Shown here: positions 17,216 through 25,436 of the stretch, one piece after another
Layout of the letters: every line of letters begins with the position of its first letter
How positions within the stretch are numbered: the first letter of the stretch is position 1
DNA from: Pseudomonas sp. M47T1
GTDB taxonomy: Bacteria; Pseudomonadota; Gammaproteobacteria; Pseudomonadales; Pseudomonadaceae
Direction of reading: 5' to 3'
Length of the DNA stretch: 64,000 nucleotides
NCBI RefSeq assembly: GCF_000263855.1
Contig: NZ_AJWX01000016.1
Location: forward strand, 93,672-157,671
Program-made: the position numbers and the translations under genes
Notes under the pieces: model-generated
The model's input: only the letters and a program-made list of their open reading frames with translations
What the model was told of the DNA's origin: nothing
The model's database searches: none

Positions 17216-18511
17216 TTACTGGGCCACTACAGAATTGCAGCCATCCTTGATGGATTGCTCATGCGAGACGTCGGGCCGAAAAGGTTCAAGGTTCCACGTG
17301 CTCTTATAGCGGGCGATTACCAGGTGGCATACCAGTTGTCGACGCATGCCGCCTTGATCATTATTTTTCCACTGCTCATCCCCGGAAAACTTATTCCATA
17401 GCTCCAAGTACTCTTGATTGGTCCCGTTTTCGCGAATGTCTCGCCCGCAGGGAGTCGGTGTTACCATCAATGTCCACTCGTTGTGTTGAGTGCCAGGGTC
17501 ATAGCGGAATACCCATTCACCTTTTTCGATATATCCGGCCGGGCATAAGTTGGTAAAGGCTTCGCTTTGATCCCCAGCGCTATAGATAAAGCGGTTTTCC
17601 GGTGCGGCGGAAAAATTGAGTTGCAGGATCGGGGCAGAATATCCAGATGCCTTCAGTTTTCGTTGGAAATTTTTGGCTGCGTCCAAGCTTCCGGGGCTAT
17701 TGGGGTCGTAGTAAAAGGCATCGATATGTGCGAGCGTACCTGCGTCGGTGGTGCCGGTGCGCTTCAAGAGTTCCATATGACCTGTCGTGTACCAACTGGC
17801 TTCAACGCCTTCTGGATACGGAGGATCTATAGGCGATTGATGAACGGTCAGTGCGGCATTCCATCCATCCTGGTCTTCGATATCCCAAGAGCATTGGTCC
17901 CATAGCGCTTCCCCGCGTTGTTTAAAGAAAGCAAGCCACTGCTGTGCCGTAGTAATCAGTAGCTTCCCACACGAACCGAAATTATTGCCGTTGCTGGTTG
18001 GCTTGCGCGGTGGTACATAAACGAAAGGCAGACCTGCTTGGTTGGCCATTTCAGCAGTGATTGCATCGCATCCGTTCATGCCTCGGTTGGTGTTGGAGGT
18101 GAAGCCGTCGAACGGAAAGAGGCACATCCAACCGTTCGAGTTGGGTGGCTGGTTGAGCGCGATGTCATCCATGGGTGATCTTAGAATGAAACCCTGGGCT
18201 TTGTATAAGTGGTTGGTCCCGACATCCTTCCTGATCCAGGAATAGGATACGCTTCCCATCACTTGGCGAAATGGGCTGGGGTCCCAAGGGTTGAAGTCTC
18301 CGTCGTCAGTGCCGCGAATTAAAACACCGCTGCAATAATAGTGTCCGCGTGGTGTGTTGCTGGCGTCTCGACAGTTATTGTTTGTAGAGTTGTAGTTGGC
18401 CTTGATTCTGCCGAGTGCTGCAGGCGCGTCGGTATCGGTGTCGGCCAGTGCGTTGGATATAATGATGAATAATGTAAGTAATAAACAGGGATGGGGTCGA
18501 TAGTTTTTCAT
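17216..18511 (-). CDS. Secreted halovibrin-like protein with C-terminal DUF2599-like domain
   Basis: 431 residues from ATG 18511; the frame opens earlier but MKNYRPHPCLLLTLFIIISN begins a good signal peptide. Residues ~30-320 are related to the protein at 14739 (NC, CSGVLIR, VSYSWIRKD, LFPFDG, TAQQW, DAFYYDPN). The last ~110 residues (WVFRYDPG, then TPTPCGRD, LVCHLVIA, STWNLEPFRPDV, final CN) match my recollection of DUF2599. Many Cys suggest disulfides after export. Base composition is visibly AT-richer than the flanks, hinting at transfer. A lux-type palindrome lies upstream. Function unproven. Confidence 0.62.
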   Translation of the reverse strand: MKNYRPHPCLLLTLFIIISNALADTDTDAPAALGRIKANYNSTNNNCRDASNTPRGHYYCSGVLIRGTDDGDFNPWDPSPFRQVMGSVSYSWIRKDVGTNHLYKAQGFILRSPMDDIALNQPPNSNGWMCLFPFDGFTSNTNRGMNGCDAITAEMANQAGLPFVYVPPRKPTSNGNNFGSCGKLLITTAQQWLAFFKQRGEALWDQCSWDIEDQDGWNAALTVHQSPIDPPYPEGVEASWYTTGHMELLKRTGTTDAGTLAHIDAFYYDPNSPGSLDAAKNFQRKLKASGYSAPILQLNFSAAPENRFIYSAGDQSEAFTNLCPAGYIEKGEWVFRYDPGTQHNEWTLMVTPTPCGRDIRENGTNQEYLELWNKFSGDEQWKNNDQGGMRRQLVCHLVIARYKSTWNLEPFRPDVSHEQSIKDGCNSVVAQ

Positions 18512-18564
18512 GCCCGTGGTTCTCTTTGGGGGAGGCGGATCTTGTATATTGAGGCGCCAGGGCA

Positions 18565-18570
18565 ATTATC
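18565..18570 (-). promoter_or_regulatory. Candidate -10 element for the 17216-18511 gene
   Basis: On the minus strand GATAAT (five of six to TATAAT) lies 24 bases downstream of the lux-type palindrome and about 54 bases before ATG 18511. Standard LuxR promoters have about 20 bases here, so spacing is slightly long. Confidence 0.4.
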
Positions 18571-18592
18571 GTGTGAGTTTTGTAATATTATG

Positions 18593-18616
18593 TCACCTGT
18601 CAGAACTGACAGGTGA
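18593..18616. promoter_or_regulatory. Perfect 24-base palindrome, lux-box-like operator
   Basis: TCACCTGTCAG and CTGACAGGTGA surround AA. The inner 20 bases, ACCTGTCAGAACTGACAGGT (18595-18614), have the CT-N12-AG layout of las/rhl boxes and differ from the lasB OP1 site (ACCTGCCAGTTCTGGCAGGT, from memory) at four positions that keep the symmetry. It is 84-103 bases upstream of the secreted DUF2599-like gene. A LuxR-family regulator is the natural candidate. The rest of 18512-18871 holds no convincing gene. Confidence 0.6.
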
Positions 18617-18790
18617 TGGCCGTACGATGGATTTTAATTTTTCTGAGGTTTTATGGAGTAACTAAGTATTCAGGCGGGGGCGTTCTAATGCAATTATTTT
18701 TGTTTGGCCGGCACCCTGCGTTGATGATGCCGTGTGTATTGTATTGGCGAAGCGACACACCATTGGTACCAGCGTCGGAATCCAAAGGCC

Positions 18791-18826
18791 TTCTTGCCGT
18801 TCTTGCCCTTGATGAGCGAAATGTAC
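18791..18826 (-). repeat. 36-base copy of a yejK internal segment
   Basis: This stretch matches 19702-19737 inside yejK with one mismatch (35/36). On the minus strand it reads YISLIKGKNGKK, against YISFIKGKNGKK in yejK, and continues open to a stop at 18694-18696. It lies downstream of the glutaredoxin-like gene with no start codon of its own that I trust. Confidence 0.7.
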
Positions 18827-18871
18827 AAGGCCGGTGACCAGGCGGCGGTCGGGCTACATGTCCCGGCGGCG

Positions 18872-19228
18872 TCAGTGAGGTTGCAGGGCCTTGATCATCT
18901 GCGGCTCGTCATACTGGCGCAGCAACGTGCCATTCACGTCCAGCATCGGAATGCCACGCCCGCCCAGTGCCTCATAGCGATGGCGCGCCTGGGCGTCCTT
19001 GTCGATGTCGAACTCCTTGTACGCCACCCCCTGGCGGTCCAGGAAGCGCTTGAAGTCCTTGCAGTACCCACACCAGTCGGTCGAATACAACGTCACTTGG
19101 GCGCTGGCGCGCGCCTGTGCGCTCAACTGCGAGGTAGGGTTGAAGAATGCTTCGATCTTGCCCCACTGCTGGGCGATCACCACCACCAGCAGTATGGGCA
19201 ACACGCGCTTGAGGGTCTTGGCCAGCAC
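18872..19228 (-). CDS. Membrane-anchored glutaredoxin-like protein
   Basis: 118 residues. An N-terminal hydrophobic segment (VLPILLVVVIAQQW) anchors or exports it, and residues ~40-118 are a thioredoxin fold with STDWCGYCKDFKRFL (CxxC), the GIPMLDVNG cis-Pro strand and a YEALGGRG loop. Such proteins reduce or exchange disulfides with glutathione. The start is 4 bases after the yejK stop, so it is cotranscribed with yejK. Confidence 0.85.
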   Translation of the reverse strand: MLAKTLKRVLPILLVVVIAQQWGKIEAFFNPTSQLSAQARASAQVTLYSTDWCGYCKDFKRFLDRQGVAYKEFDIDKDAQARHRYEALGGRGIPMLDVNGTLLRQYDEPQMIKALQPH

Positions 19229-19232
19229 CCGG

Positions 19233-20240
19233 TCAGTCCTTGCGGCGCTTAAGCTGGTCGGTCAACTGGGTAGGCAGGCCCTTGATGATCAGCGTGCCGG
19301 CTTCTTCGTCGTATTCGATCTTGGAGCCCAGCAGGTGTGCTTCGAAGCTGATGGACAGGCCTTCGGCGCGGCCGGTGAAGCGGCGGAACTGGTTGAGGGT
19401 GCGTTTGTCGGCCGGGATTTCGGGCGACAGGCCGTAGTCCTTGTTGCGTATGTGGTCGTAGAAGGCGCGCGGACGGTCTTCGTCGATCAGCCCGGACAGC
19501 TCTTCAAGCCCTACTGGTTCGCCGTGCTTGGTCTGGGTAGTGGCGTATTCCACCAGGGCCTGGGTTTTCTCGCGAGCGGCTTCCTCGGGCAGGTCTTCGC
19601 TTTCCACGAAGTCACTGAAGGCCTTGAGCAGGGTGCGGGTTTCGCCCGGACCGTCCACGCCTTCCTGGCAGCCGATGAAGTCGCGGAAGTATTCCGAGAC
19701 TTTCTTGCCGTTCTTGCCCTTGATGAACGAAATGTACTGCTTGGAATTCTTGTTGTTCTGCCACTCGGAAATGTTAATGCGCGCAGCCAGGTGCAGCTGG
19801 CCCAGGTCCAAGTGGCGTGACGGGGTCACGTCCAGCTCGGCGTTCACGGCCACGCCTTCGCTGTGGTGCAGCAGGGCAATGGCCAGGTAGTCGGTCATGC
19901 CTTGCTGGTAGTGGGCGAACAGCACGTGGCCGCCGGTGGACAGGTTGGACTCTTCCATCAGTTTTTGCAGGTGCTCGACTGACTCGCGGCTGAACGCGGT
20001 GAAATCCTGCTCGGCGTCCATGTACTGCTTCAGCCAGCCGCTGAACGGGTGGGCGCCGGACTCGGGGTGGAAGAACCCCCATGCCTTGCCTTGCTTGGCG
20101 TTGTAGCTGTCATTGAGGTCGGCCAGCAGGTTCTCGATGGCCTGGGACTCGGTCAGTTCCGTGTCGCGGGCATGCAGCACTGCTGGTGTGCCGTCGGGTT
20201 TCTTTTCGATCAGGTGGACAATGCAGTGACGGATCGGCAT
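19233..20240 (-). CDS. yejK: Nucleoid-associated protein YejK (NdpA)
   Basis: 335 residues from ATG 20240 (MPIRHCIVHLIEKKPDG), the usual YejK length and start. Conserved blocks include HVLFAHYQQG, LAIALLHHSEG, YISFIKGKNGKKVSEYFRDF and a final IIKGLPTQL. YejK is an abundant nucleoid protein of unclear molecular role; the family is also called 37-kDa nucleoid-associated. It is divergent from hupN, another nucleoid protein, and leads the short operon with the glutaredoxin-like gene. Confidence 0.94.
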   Translation of the reverse strand: MPIRHCIVHLIEKKPDGTPAVLHARDTELTESQAIENLLADLNDSYNAKQGKAWGFFHPESGAHPFSGWLKQYMDAEQDFTAFSRESVEHLQKLMEESNLSTGGHVLFAHYQQGMTDYLAIALLHHSEGVAVNAELDVTPSRHLDLGQLHLAARINISEWQNNKNSKQYISFIKGKNGKKVSEYFRDFIGCQEGVDGPGETRTLLKAFSDFVESEDLPEEAAREKTQALVEYATTQTKHGEPVGLEELSGLIDEDRPRAFYDHIRNKDYGLSPEIPADKRTLNQFRRFTGRAEGLSISFEAHLLGSKIEYDEEAGTLIIKGLPTQLTDQLKRRKD

Positions 20241-20647
20241 GGGCTTCTCGGTGCGTCGAAAGGGGGAGGCCAGGGCGAGCGTGTCGGCCTTGGGCAAAGG
20301 CGCCAAGTGTAACGCAACTGGGGGTTTGCCTGCCCGGCGACGCTGTTTCAGGGCTTGATTTAGAGACTTTTGTCTATTTTTCAACCAAAGCGGCGATAAA
20401 CCTGAACAAATGGCCAGGTAGTGGCGGATATTTCTGTTTCTGTGTGCTAGTTTTGCCCGGTCTTGCGCTCCACAAGGGCGCATCGCCTGCAGATAGCTGC
20501 CGTCAGGTCGAACCAAATACCGATTTGTGCATCTACATTCGCGATTGGCGTGGCTGTAGACCGATTGCCGGCCCTGAGGGGTTACGGCGTTTTTGACTGA
20601 TGTGCACTCTGCAATCCAACTGAATTTGATAGGGAAGGAACACCACC
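20241..20647 (+). other. Divergent control region between yejK and hupN
   Basis: 407 bases with no supportable gene. The part nearest hupN holds TTGACT at 20593 and the ribosome site GGAAGGAA just before ATG 20648. AT-rich stretches near 20360-20450 are the likely promoter area, but I cannot assign a -35/-10 pair with confidence. Confidence 0.4.
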
Positions 20648-20929
20648 ATGGCATTGACCAAAGACCAACTGATCGCCGACATCGCTGAAGCCATCGACGC
20701 GCCAAAAACCACCGCGCGCAATGCTCTCGAGCAACTGGGCCAGATCGTTGCCGACCAGCTGGAAAATGGCAGCGAAATCACCCTGCCAGGCATTGGCAAG
20801 CTGAAAATCACTGAGCGTCCAGCTCGCACTGGCCGCAACCCTTCGACTGGCGCACCGATCGAAATCGCTGCCAAGAAAGTCGTCAAGTTCGTTCCAGCCA
20901 AAGTGCTGACTGATTCGGTTAACAAGTAA
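20648..20929 (+). CDS. hupN: HU-family DNA-binding protein HupN
   Basis: 93 residues. HU fold: MALTKDQLIADIAEAIDAPK helix start, LPGIGKLKI turn, and the DNA-binding arm with GRNPSTGAPIEI (the RNP proline that kinks DNA) and KVVKFVPAK. HU proteins bend and compact DNA as dimers. P. putida has several HU paralogues; gene order next to yejK and rlmF-valS points to HupN. A strong GGAAGGAA site and immediate terminator indicate a short monocistronic mRNA. Confidence 0.9.
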   Translation: MALTKDQLIADIAEAIDAPKTTARNALEQLGQIVADQLENGSEITLPGIGKLKITERPARTGRNPSTGAPIEIAAKKVVKFVPAKVLTDSVNK

Positions 20930-20944
20930 TCTTGTAACCAATCA

Positions 20945-20987
20945 TGAAAAAGCCGTGACCGGGGCAACCCGATCACGGCTTTTTTTG
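20945..20987 (+). terminator. Terminator after hupN
   Basis: AAAAAGCCGTGA, loop CCGGGGCAACCCGA, TCACGGCTTTTTTT: 9-bp stem plus inner pairing and seven T, 16 bases after the stop. The A-tract makes it usable from the opposite strand too, where rlmF ends at 21014. Confidence 0.92.
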
Positions 20988-21013
20988 TGCCTGCGGCTAC
21001 ACGTTTTGTGATG

Positions 21014-21958
21014 TCAGGCTTTTTTGTACCAGGCATTTTGCTGCGCGTCGGTCTGGAACGTCCAGGCCACAAAGCGGCTCTGCTTCTGCCCCTGGCCCAT
21101 CTCGACCACACGCACCTGCAACGCCCCAGCCTTCTTCAACGCCACCTGGATGGGAGGCAGGTTCGAAGCCTTGGACACCAGGGTACTGAACCACAGCACC
21201 TGCTGGCCCACCCCCACGCTCTCGTTGATCAACTGGGTGACGAAACGAATCTCGCCCCCTTCGCACCACAACTCACTGCTTTGCCCGCCGAAATTGAGCA
21301 CCGGCAGCTTGCGCTTGGGGTCGGCCTTGCCCAGTGCGCGCCATTTGCGTTGGCTGCCGCGGGTGGCTTCCTCCAGGGAGGCGTGGAAGGGCGGGTTGCA
21401 CAAGGTCAGGTCGAAGCGCTCATCGGGCTTCAGCAGGCCGGTGAGGATGTGCCTGGCATTGTCCTGCGGGCGCAGGCTGATACCCTTGTCGAGCTTGTTG
21501 GCCTGGACAATGGCTCTGGCCGAAGCCAGGGCCACGCTGTCGATGTCTGAGCCCACGAACTGCCAGCGGTAGTCGCTGTGGCCCAGCAGGGGGTAGATAC
21601 AGTTGGCACCGGTGCCGATGTCCAGCACGCGAACCGAGCTGCCACGGGGGATCTCGCCACCATTGGTATCAGCCAGCAGGTCGGCGCTGGCGTGGATGTA
21701 GTCGGCGCGCCCGGGGATGGGCGGGCACAGGTAGCCTTCTGGAATCGTCCAGTGCTGGATGCCGTACAACGCCTTGAGCAGGGCGCGGTTGAACACCTTG
21801 ACTGCCGCCGGGTTGGCGAAGTCGATGCTTTCCTTGCCGTAGGGGTTGAGGATCACGTACTTGCCAAGTTCGGGGCTGCTCTTGATCAGTTGCGGGAAGT
21901 CGTAACGGCCTTGATGGCGGTTGCGGGGGTGGAAGGTGGGTTTGCTGGGGGCGGACAT
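21014..21958 (-). CDS. rlmF: 23S rRNA (adenine(1618)-N6)-methyltransferase RlmF
   Basis: 314 residues from ATG 21958 (MSAPSKPTFHPRNRHQGRYD); an earlier in-frame start would read through a repeat. HPRNRHQGRYD at the start is the family mark. The SAM-binding GxG motif is VLDIGTGANCIYPL and the catalytic NPPF motif is TLCNPPFH, as in N6-adenine methyltransferases. It methylates A1618 of 23S rRNA. It lies between hupN (convergent) and valS (same strand), the order I recall in P. putida. Confidence 0.94.
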   Translation of the reverse strand: MSAPSKPTFHPRNRHQGRYDFPQLIKSSPELGKYVILNPYGKESIDFANPAAVKVFNRALLKALYGIQHWTIPEGYLCPPIPGRADYIHASADLLADTNGGEIPRGSSVRVLDIGTGANCIYPLLGHSDYRWQFVGSDIDSVALASARAIVQANKLDKGISLRPQDNARHILTGLLKPDERFDLTLCNPPFHASLEEATRGSQRKWRALGKADPKRKLPVLNFGGQSSELWCEGGEIRFVTQLINESVGVGQQVLWFSTLVSKASNLPPIQVALKKAGALQVRVVEMGQGQKQSRFVAWTFQTDAQQNAWYKKA

Positions 21959-21989
21959 GGGGGATTTTCCGTTGTCCGTGCTGGCCCTT

Positions 21990-22060
21990 TCGCGGGCAGA
22001 GCCCGCTCCCACAAGGTTTTGTGTACATCAAACCAGTGTGGGAGCGGGCTCTGCCCGCGA
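21990..22060 (+). repeat. Paired REP-like palindromes
   Basis: TCGCGGGCAGAGCCCGCTCC (from 21990) and GGAGCGGGCTCTGCCCGCGA (22041-22060) are exact reverse complements across about 30 bases. They fill the valS-rlmF gap, both genes on the minus strand. Confidence 0.88.
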
Positions 22061-22077
22061 AGGGGCCGACGGAGGAT

Positions 22078-24924
22078 TTACAGGCTGGCGATGCGCGCGT
22101 GCTGCTCGGCCAGCTTGCTCAGGGCTTGCTCGGCCTCGGCCATCTTCGCGCGCTCCTTGTCGATCACCGCAGGCGGTGCCTTGTCGACGAAGGCGGCGTT
22201 GGACAACTTGCCGCCCACGCGCTGCACTTCACCTTGCAGACGCTGGATTTCCTTGTCCAGGCGCGCCAGTTCGGCGTCCTTGTCGATCAGGCCAGCCATG
22301 GGCACCAGCACTTCCAACTCGCCCACCAGCGCGGTAGCGCTCAGGGGGGCTTCGGCGCCGGCTTCCAGCACGGTGATGGACTCGAGCTTGGCCAGCTTTT
22401 TCAGCAGGGCTTCGTTCTCGACCAGGCGGCGTTTGTCTTCGGCACTGGCGTTTTTCAGGAACAGCGCCAGGGGCTTGCCCGGGCCGATGTTCATTTCACC
22501 ACGAATGTTGCGCACGCCCAGCATCAGGCCTTTAAGCCATTCGATGTCGTTCTCGGCCGCCTCATCGATGCGGCTCTCGTTAGCCACTGGCCACGGTTGC
22601 AGCATGATGGTCTTGCCTTCGGCACCTACCAGCGGCGCCAGGCGCTGCCAGATTTCCTCGGTGATGAACGGCATGAACGGATGCGCCAGGCGCATGGCCA
22701 CTTCCAGCACGCGCACCAGGGTGCGACGGGTGCCGCGCTGGCGCTCTACCGGGGCGTTCTCGTCCCACAGCACAGGCTTGGACAGCTCCAGGTACCAGTC
22801 GCAGTACTGGTTCCAGATGAACTCGTACAGGGCCTGGGCGGCCAGGTCGAAACGGAACTGGTCCAGCTGGCGGGTCACTTCGGCTTCGGTGCGCTGCAAC
22901 TGCGAGATGATCCAGCGGTCAGCCAGGGACAGTTCGTAGGCTTCGCCGTTCTGGCCGCAGTCTTCGCCCTTGTCCAGCACGTAGCGGGTGGCGTTCCAGA
23001 TCTTGTTGCAGAAGTTGCGGTAGCCTTCCACGCGGCCCATGTCGAACTTGATGTCGCGGCCGGTGGACGCCAGCGAGCAGAAGGTGAAGCGCAGGGCGTC
23101 GGTGCCATAGCTGGCGATGCCGTCGGCGAACTCGTCACGGGTCTGCTTTTCGATTTTCTTGGCGATTTTCGGCTGCATCAGGCCGCTGGTGCGTTTTTCA
23201 ACCAGCGCTTCCAGGTCGATGCCGTCGATGATGTCCAGCGGGTCCAGGACGTTGCCCTTGGACTTGGACATCTTCTGGCCCTGGCCATCACGCACCAGGC
23301 CATGCACGTAGACGGTCTTGAACGGTACCTGCGGGGTGCCGTCCGGGTCTTTCACCAAGTGCATGGTCAGCATGATCATCCGGGCGACCCAGAAGAAAAT
23401 GATGTCGAAACCGGTGACCAGCACGTCGGTGGAGTGGAATTTCTTCAGGAATTCGGTCTGTTCCGGCCAGCCCAGGGTGGAGAAGGTCCACAGGCCCGAA
23501 CTGAACCAGGTGTCGAGCACGTCGTTGTCCTGGTTCAGGACCACGTCGGCGCCCAGGCCGTTCTTGGCGCGCACTTCTTCTTCGCTGCGGCCTACGTAGA
23601 CCTTGCCGGACTCGTCGTACCAGGCCGGAATACGGTGGCCCCACCACAGCTGACGGCTGATGCACCAGTCCTGGATGTCACGCATCCACGAGAAGTACAT
23701 GTTCTCGTACTGCTTGGGCACGAACTGGATGCGGCCGTCTTCAACGGCGGCAATTGCAGGCTCGGCCAGCGGCTTGGTCGACACGTACCACTGGTCGGTC
23801 AGCCACGGCTCGATGATGGTGCCCGAGCGGTCGCCCTTCGGCACTTTCAGGGCGTGGTCGTCGACGCTGACCAGCAGGCCGGCGGCATCGAAGGCGGCAA
23901 CGATCTGCTTGCGCGCCTCGAAACGGTCCAGGCCAGCGTATTCGGCCGGCAGGGTACCGTCGACGCTGTCGTTCAGGGTGCCGTCCAGGTTGAACACCTG
24001 GGCTGCGGCCAGCACGTTGGCGTTCTTGTCGAAGATGTTCAGCAGCGGCAGGTTGTGGCGCTTGCCGACTTCGTAGTCGTTGAAGTCGTGGGCCGGGGTG
24101 ATCTTCACGCAGCCGGTGCCGAATTCGGGGTCGCAGTAATCGTCGGCGATGATCGGGATCAGGCGGCCGACCAACGGCAGTTCGACGAACTTGCCGATCA
24201 GCGCCTGGTAGCGCTCGTCGTTCGGGTTTACGGCCACGGCGGCGTCGCCGAGCATGGTTTCCGGACGGGTAGTGGCAACCACCAGGTAGTCCAGGCCTTC
24301 AGCCGTCTTGGCACCGTCGGCCAGGGGGTAGCGCAGGTTCCACAACGAGCCTTTCTCGTCGTGGTTCTCCACTTCCAGGTCGGAGATGGCGGTGTGCAGC
24401 TTGGTGTCCCAGTTGACCAGGCGCTTGCCGCGGTAGATCAGGCCGTCTTCGTGCAGGCGCACGAACGCTTCCTTGACCGATTCCGACAGGCCGTCGTCCA
24501 TGGTGAAGCGCTCGCGGCTCCAGTCCACGGACGAGCCCAGGCGGCGGATCTGGCGGCTGATGTTGCCACCGGACTGGTCTTTCCATTCCCAGACTTTTTC
24601 CAGGAATTTCTCGCGGCCCAGGTCGTGGCGGTTCTGGCCCTGGGCTTCGAGTTGGCGTTCTACCAGCATCTGGGTGGCGATACCGGCGTGGTCGGTACCG
24701 GGCTGCCACAGGGTGTTGCGGCCCTGCATGCGGCGGAAACGGATCAGGGCGTCCATGATCGCATTGTTGAAACCATGGCCCATGTGCAGGCTGCCGGTGA
24801 CGTTTGGCGGCGGGATCATGATGGTGTACGAGTCGCCCGCGCCTTGCGGAGCGAAATAGTTCTCGGACTCCCAGGTCTGGTACCAGGAAGTTTCAATGGC
24901 GTGCGGCTGGTAGGTCTTATCCAT
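22078..24924 (-). CDS. valS: Valyl-tRNA synthetase
   Basis: 948 residues from ATG 24924 (MDKTYQPHAIETSWYQ). A class I synthetase: the HIGH-type motif is PPPNVTGSLHMGHGF near residue 45, the KMSKS motif is QKMSKSKGNVLDP, and the zinc/editing CP1 region lies between. The C-terminal coiled-coil arm (DKDAELARLDKEIQRLQGEV and on) is typical of ValRS. It charges tRNA-Val and edits mischarged Thr. Downstream on the same strand after a REP is rlmF; upstream are holC and pepA as in many gamma-proteobacteria. Confidence 0.97.
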   Translation of the reverse strand: MDKTYQPHAIETSWYQTWESENYFAPQGAGDSYTIMIPPPNVTGSLHMGHGFNNAIMDALIRFRRMQGRNTLWQPGTDHAGIATQMLVERQLEAQGQNRHDLGREKFLEKVWEWKDQSGGNISRQIRRLGSSVDWSRERFTMDDGLSESVKEAFVRLHEDGLIYRGKRLVNWDTKLHTAISDLEVENHDEKGSLWNLRYPLADGAKTAEGLDYLVVATTRPETMLGDAAVAVNPNDERYQALIGKFVELPLVGRLIPIIADDYCDPEFGTGCVKITPAHDFNDYEVGKRHNLPLLNIFDKNANVLAAAQVFNLDGTLNDSVDGTLPAEYAGLDRFEARKQIVAAFDAAGLLVSVDDHALKVPKGDRSGTIIEPWLTDQWYVSTKPLAEPAIAAVEDGRIQFVPKQYENMYFSWMRDIQDWCISRQLWWGHRIPAWYDESGKVYVGRSEEEVRAKNGLGADVVLNQDNDVLDTWFSSGLWTFSTLGWPEQTEFLKKFHSTDVLVTGFDIIFFWVARMIMLTMHLVKDPDGTPQVPFKTVYVHGLVRDGQGQKMSKSKGNVLDPLDIIDGIDLEALVEKRTSGLMQPKIAKKIEKQTRDEFADGIASYGTDALRFTFCSLASTGRDIKFDMGRVEGYRNFCNKIWNATRYVLDKGEDCGQNGEAYELSLADRWIISQLQRTEAEVTRQLDQFRFDLAAQALYEFIWNQYCDWYLELSKPVLWDENAPVERQRGTRRTLVRVLEVAMRLAHPFMPFITEEIWQRLAPLVGAEGKTIMLQPWPVANESRIDEAAENDIEWLKGLMLGVRNIRGEMNIGPGKPLALFLKNASAEDKRRLVENEALLKKLAKLESITVLEAGAEAPLSATALVGELEVLVPMAGLIDKDAELARLDKEIQRLQGEVQRVGGKLSNAAFVDKAPPAVIDKERAKMAEAEQALSKLAEQHARIASL

Positions 24925-25046
24925 GCTCGGCGGGACCCTAATAGGCATTTATTCAGGAAAGCCGATTAGTATAACGGGGAAGGGCCGGGATCGGTAGGCG
25001 CTATCCTCGCAGTCCCCCCACAGAGAAAATCAGAGTAAGTCAGGGC

Positions 25047-25430
25047 TCACGGGTTGAGCAGCCGCTCCATGCGCGCTTCCAGGCGGCGCTTGATTTCGGT
25101 CTCGATGTGCGGAGCGAAATCGTCGATCACGTCTTGCATGATCAACTGGGCTGCGGCGCGCAACTCGGCATCCAGGTGCAGCAGGGTGTCCTGGCGGTTT
25201 TGTGCCGGGGTGGGCGGTGGTGGGGGGGCGGGGGCTGGCTCAGGTGCGGCCTGGGCCTCGGCCTTCTGCTGGGCTTCGAGCTGGTCGAAGAGCAACGGAA
25301 TCTGTTCGGCGCTGACCACGGTTTCAGTCAGCAGCGGCGGTTGCAGGGTATCGTCGCCGAGCAGCTTGCGGATCGACTCGAGGTCGTCCAGCAGGTGCGC
25401 GGACTTGGGTAAGTTGTTTGCAGTGTCCAT
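25047..25430 (-). CDS. Conserved hypothetical protein next to holC
   Basis: 127 residues. I do not recognise a domain. The N-terminal part (LLDDLESIRKLLGD) is charged and helical; the middle is a Pro/Ala linker (APEPAPAPPPPPTP); the end is helical and basic (ETEIKRRLEARMERLL). It begins 6 bases after the holC stop on the same strand, so it is cotranscribed with holC and possibly pepA. A gene in this place between holC and valS is familiar in Pseudomonas. A role linked to the replisome would be guesswork. Confidence 0.75.
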   Translation of the reverse strand: MDTANNLPKSAHLLDDLESIRKLLGDDTLQPPLLTETVVSAEQIPLLFDQLEAQQKAEAQAAPEPAPAPPPPPTPAQNRQDTLLHLDAELRAAAQLIMQDVIDDFAPHIETEIKRRLEARMERLLNP

Positions 25431-25436
25431 GGTGGC

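Noticed and set aside
18613..18837. 74-residue plus-strand frame starting inside the lux-type palindrome
   Set aside because: No ribosome site or family resemblance, and its end overlaps the duplicated yejK segment on the other strand.
20930..21013. Small RNA gene after hupN
   Set aside because: The only structure is the hupN terminator; no separate promoter can be seen.
22021..24969. 982-residue plus-strand frame opposite valS
   Set aside because: The minus-strand frame carries the HIGH and KMSKS motifs of valyl-tRNA synthetase; the plus frame is compositionally biased noise.
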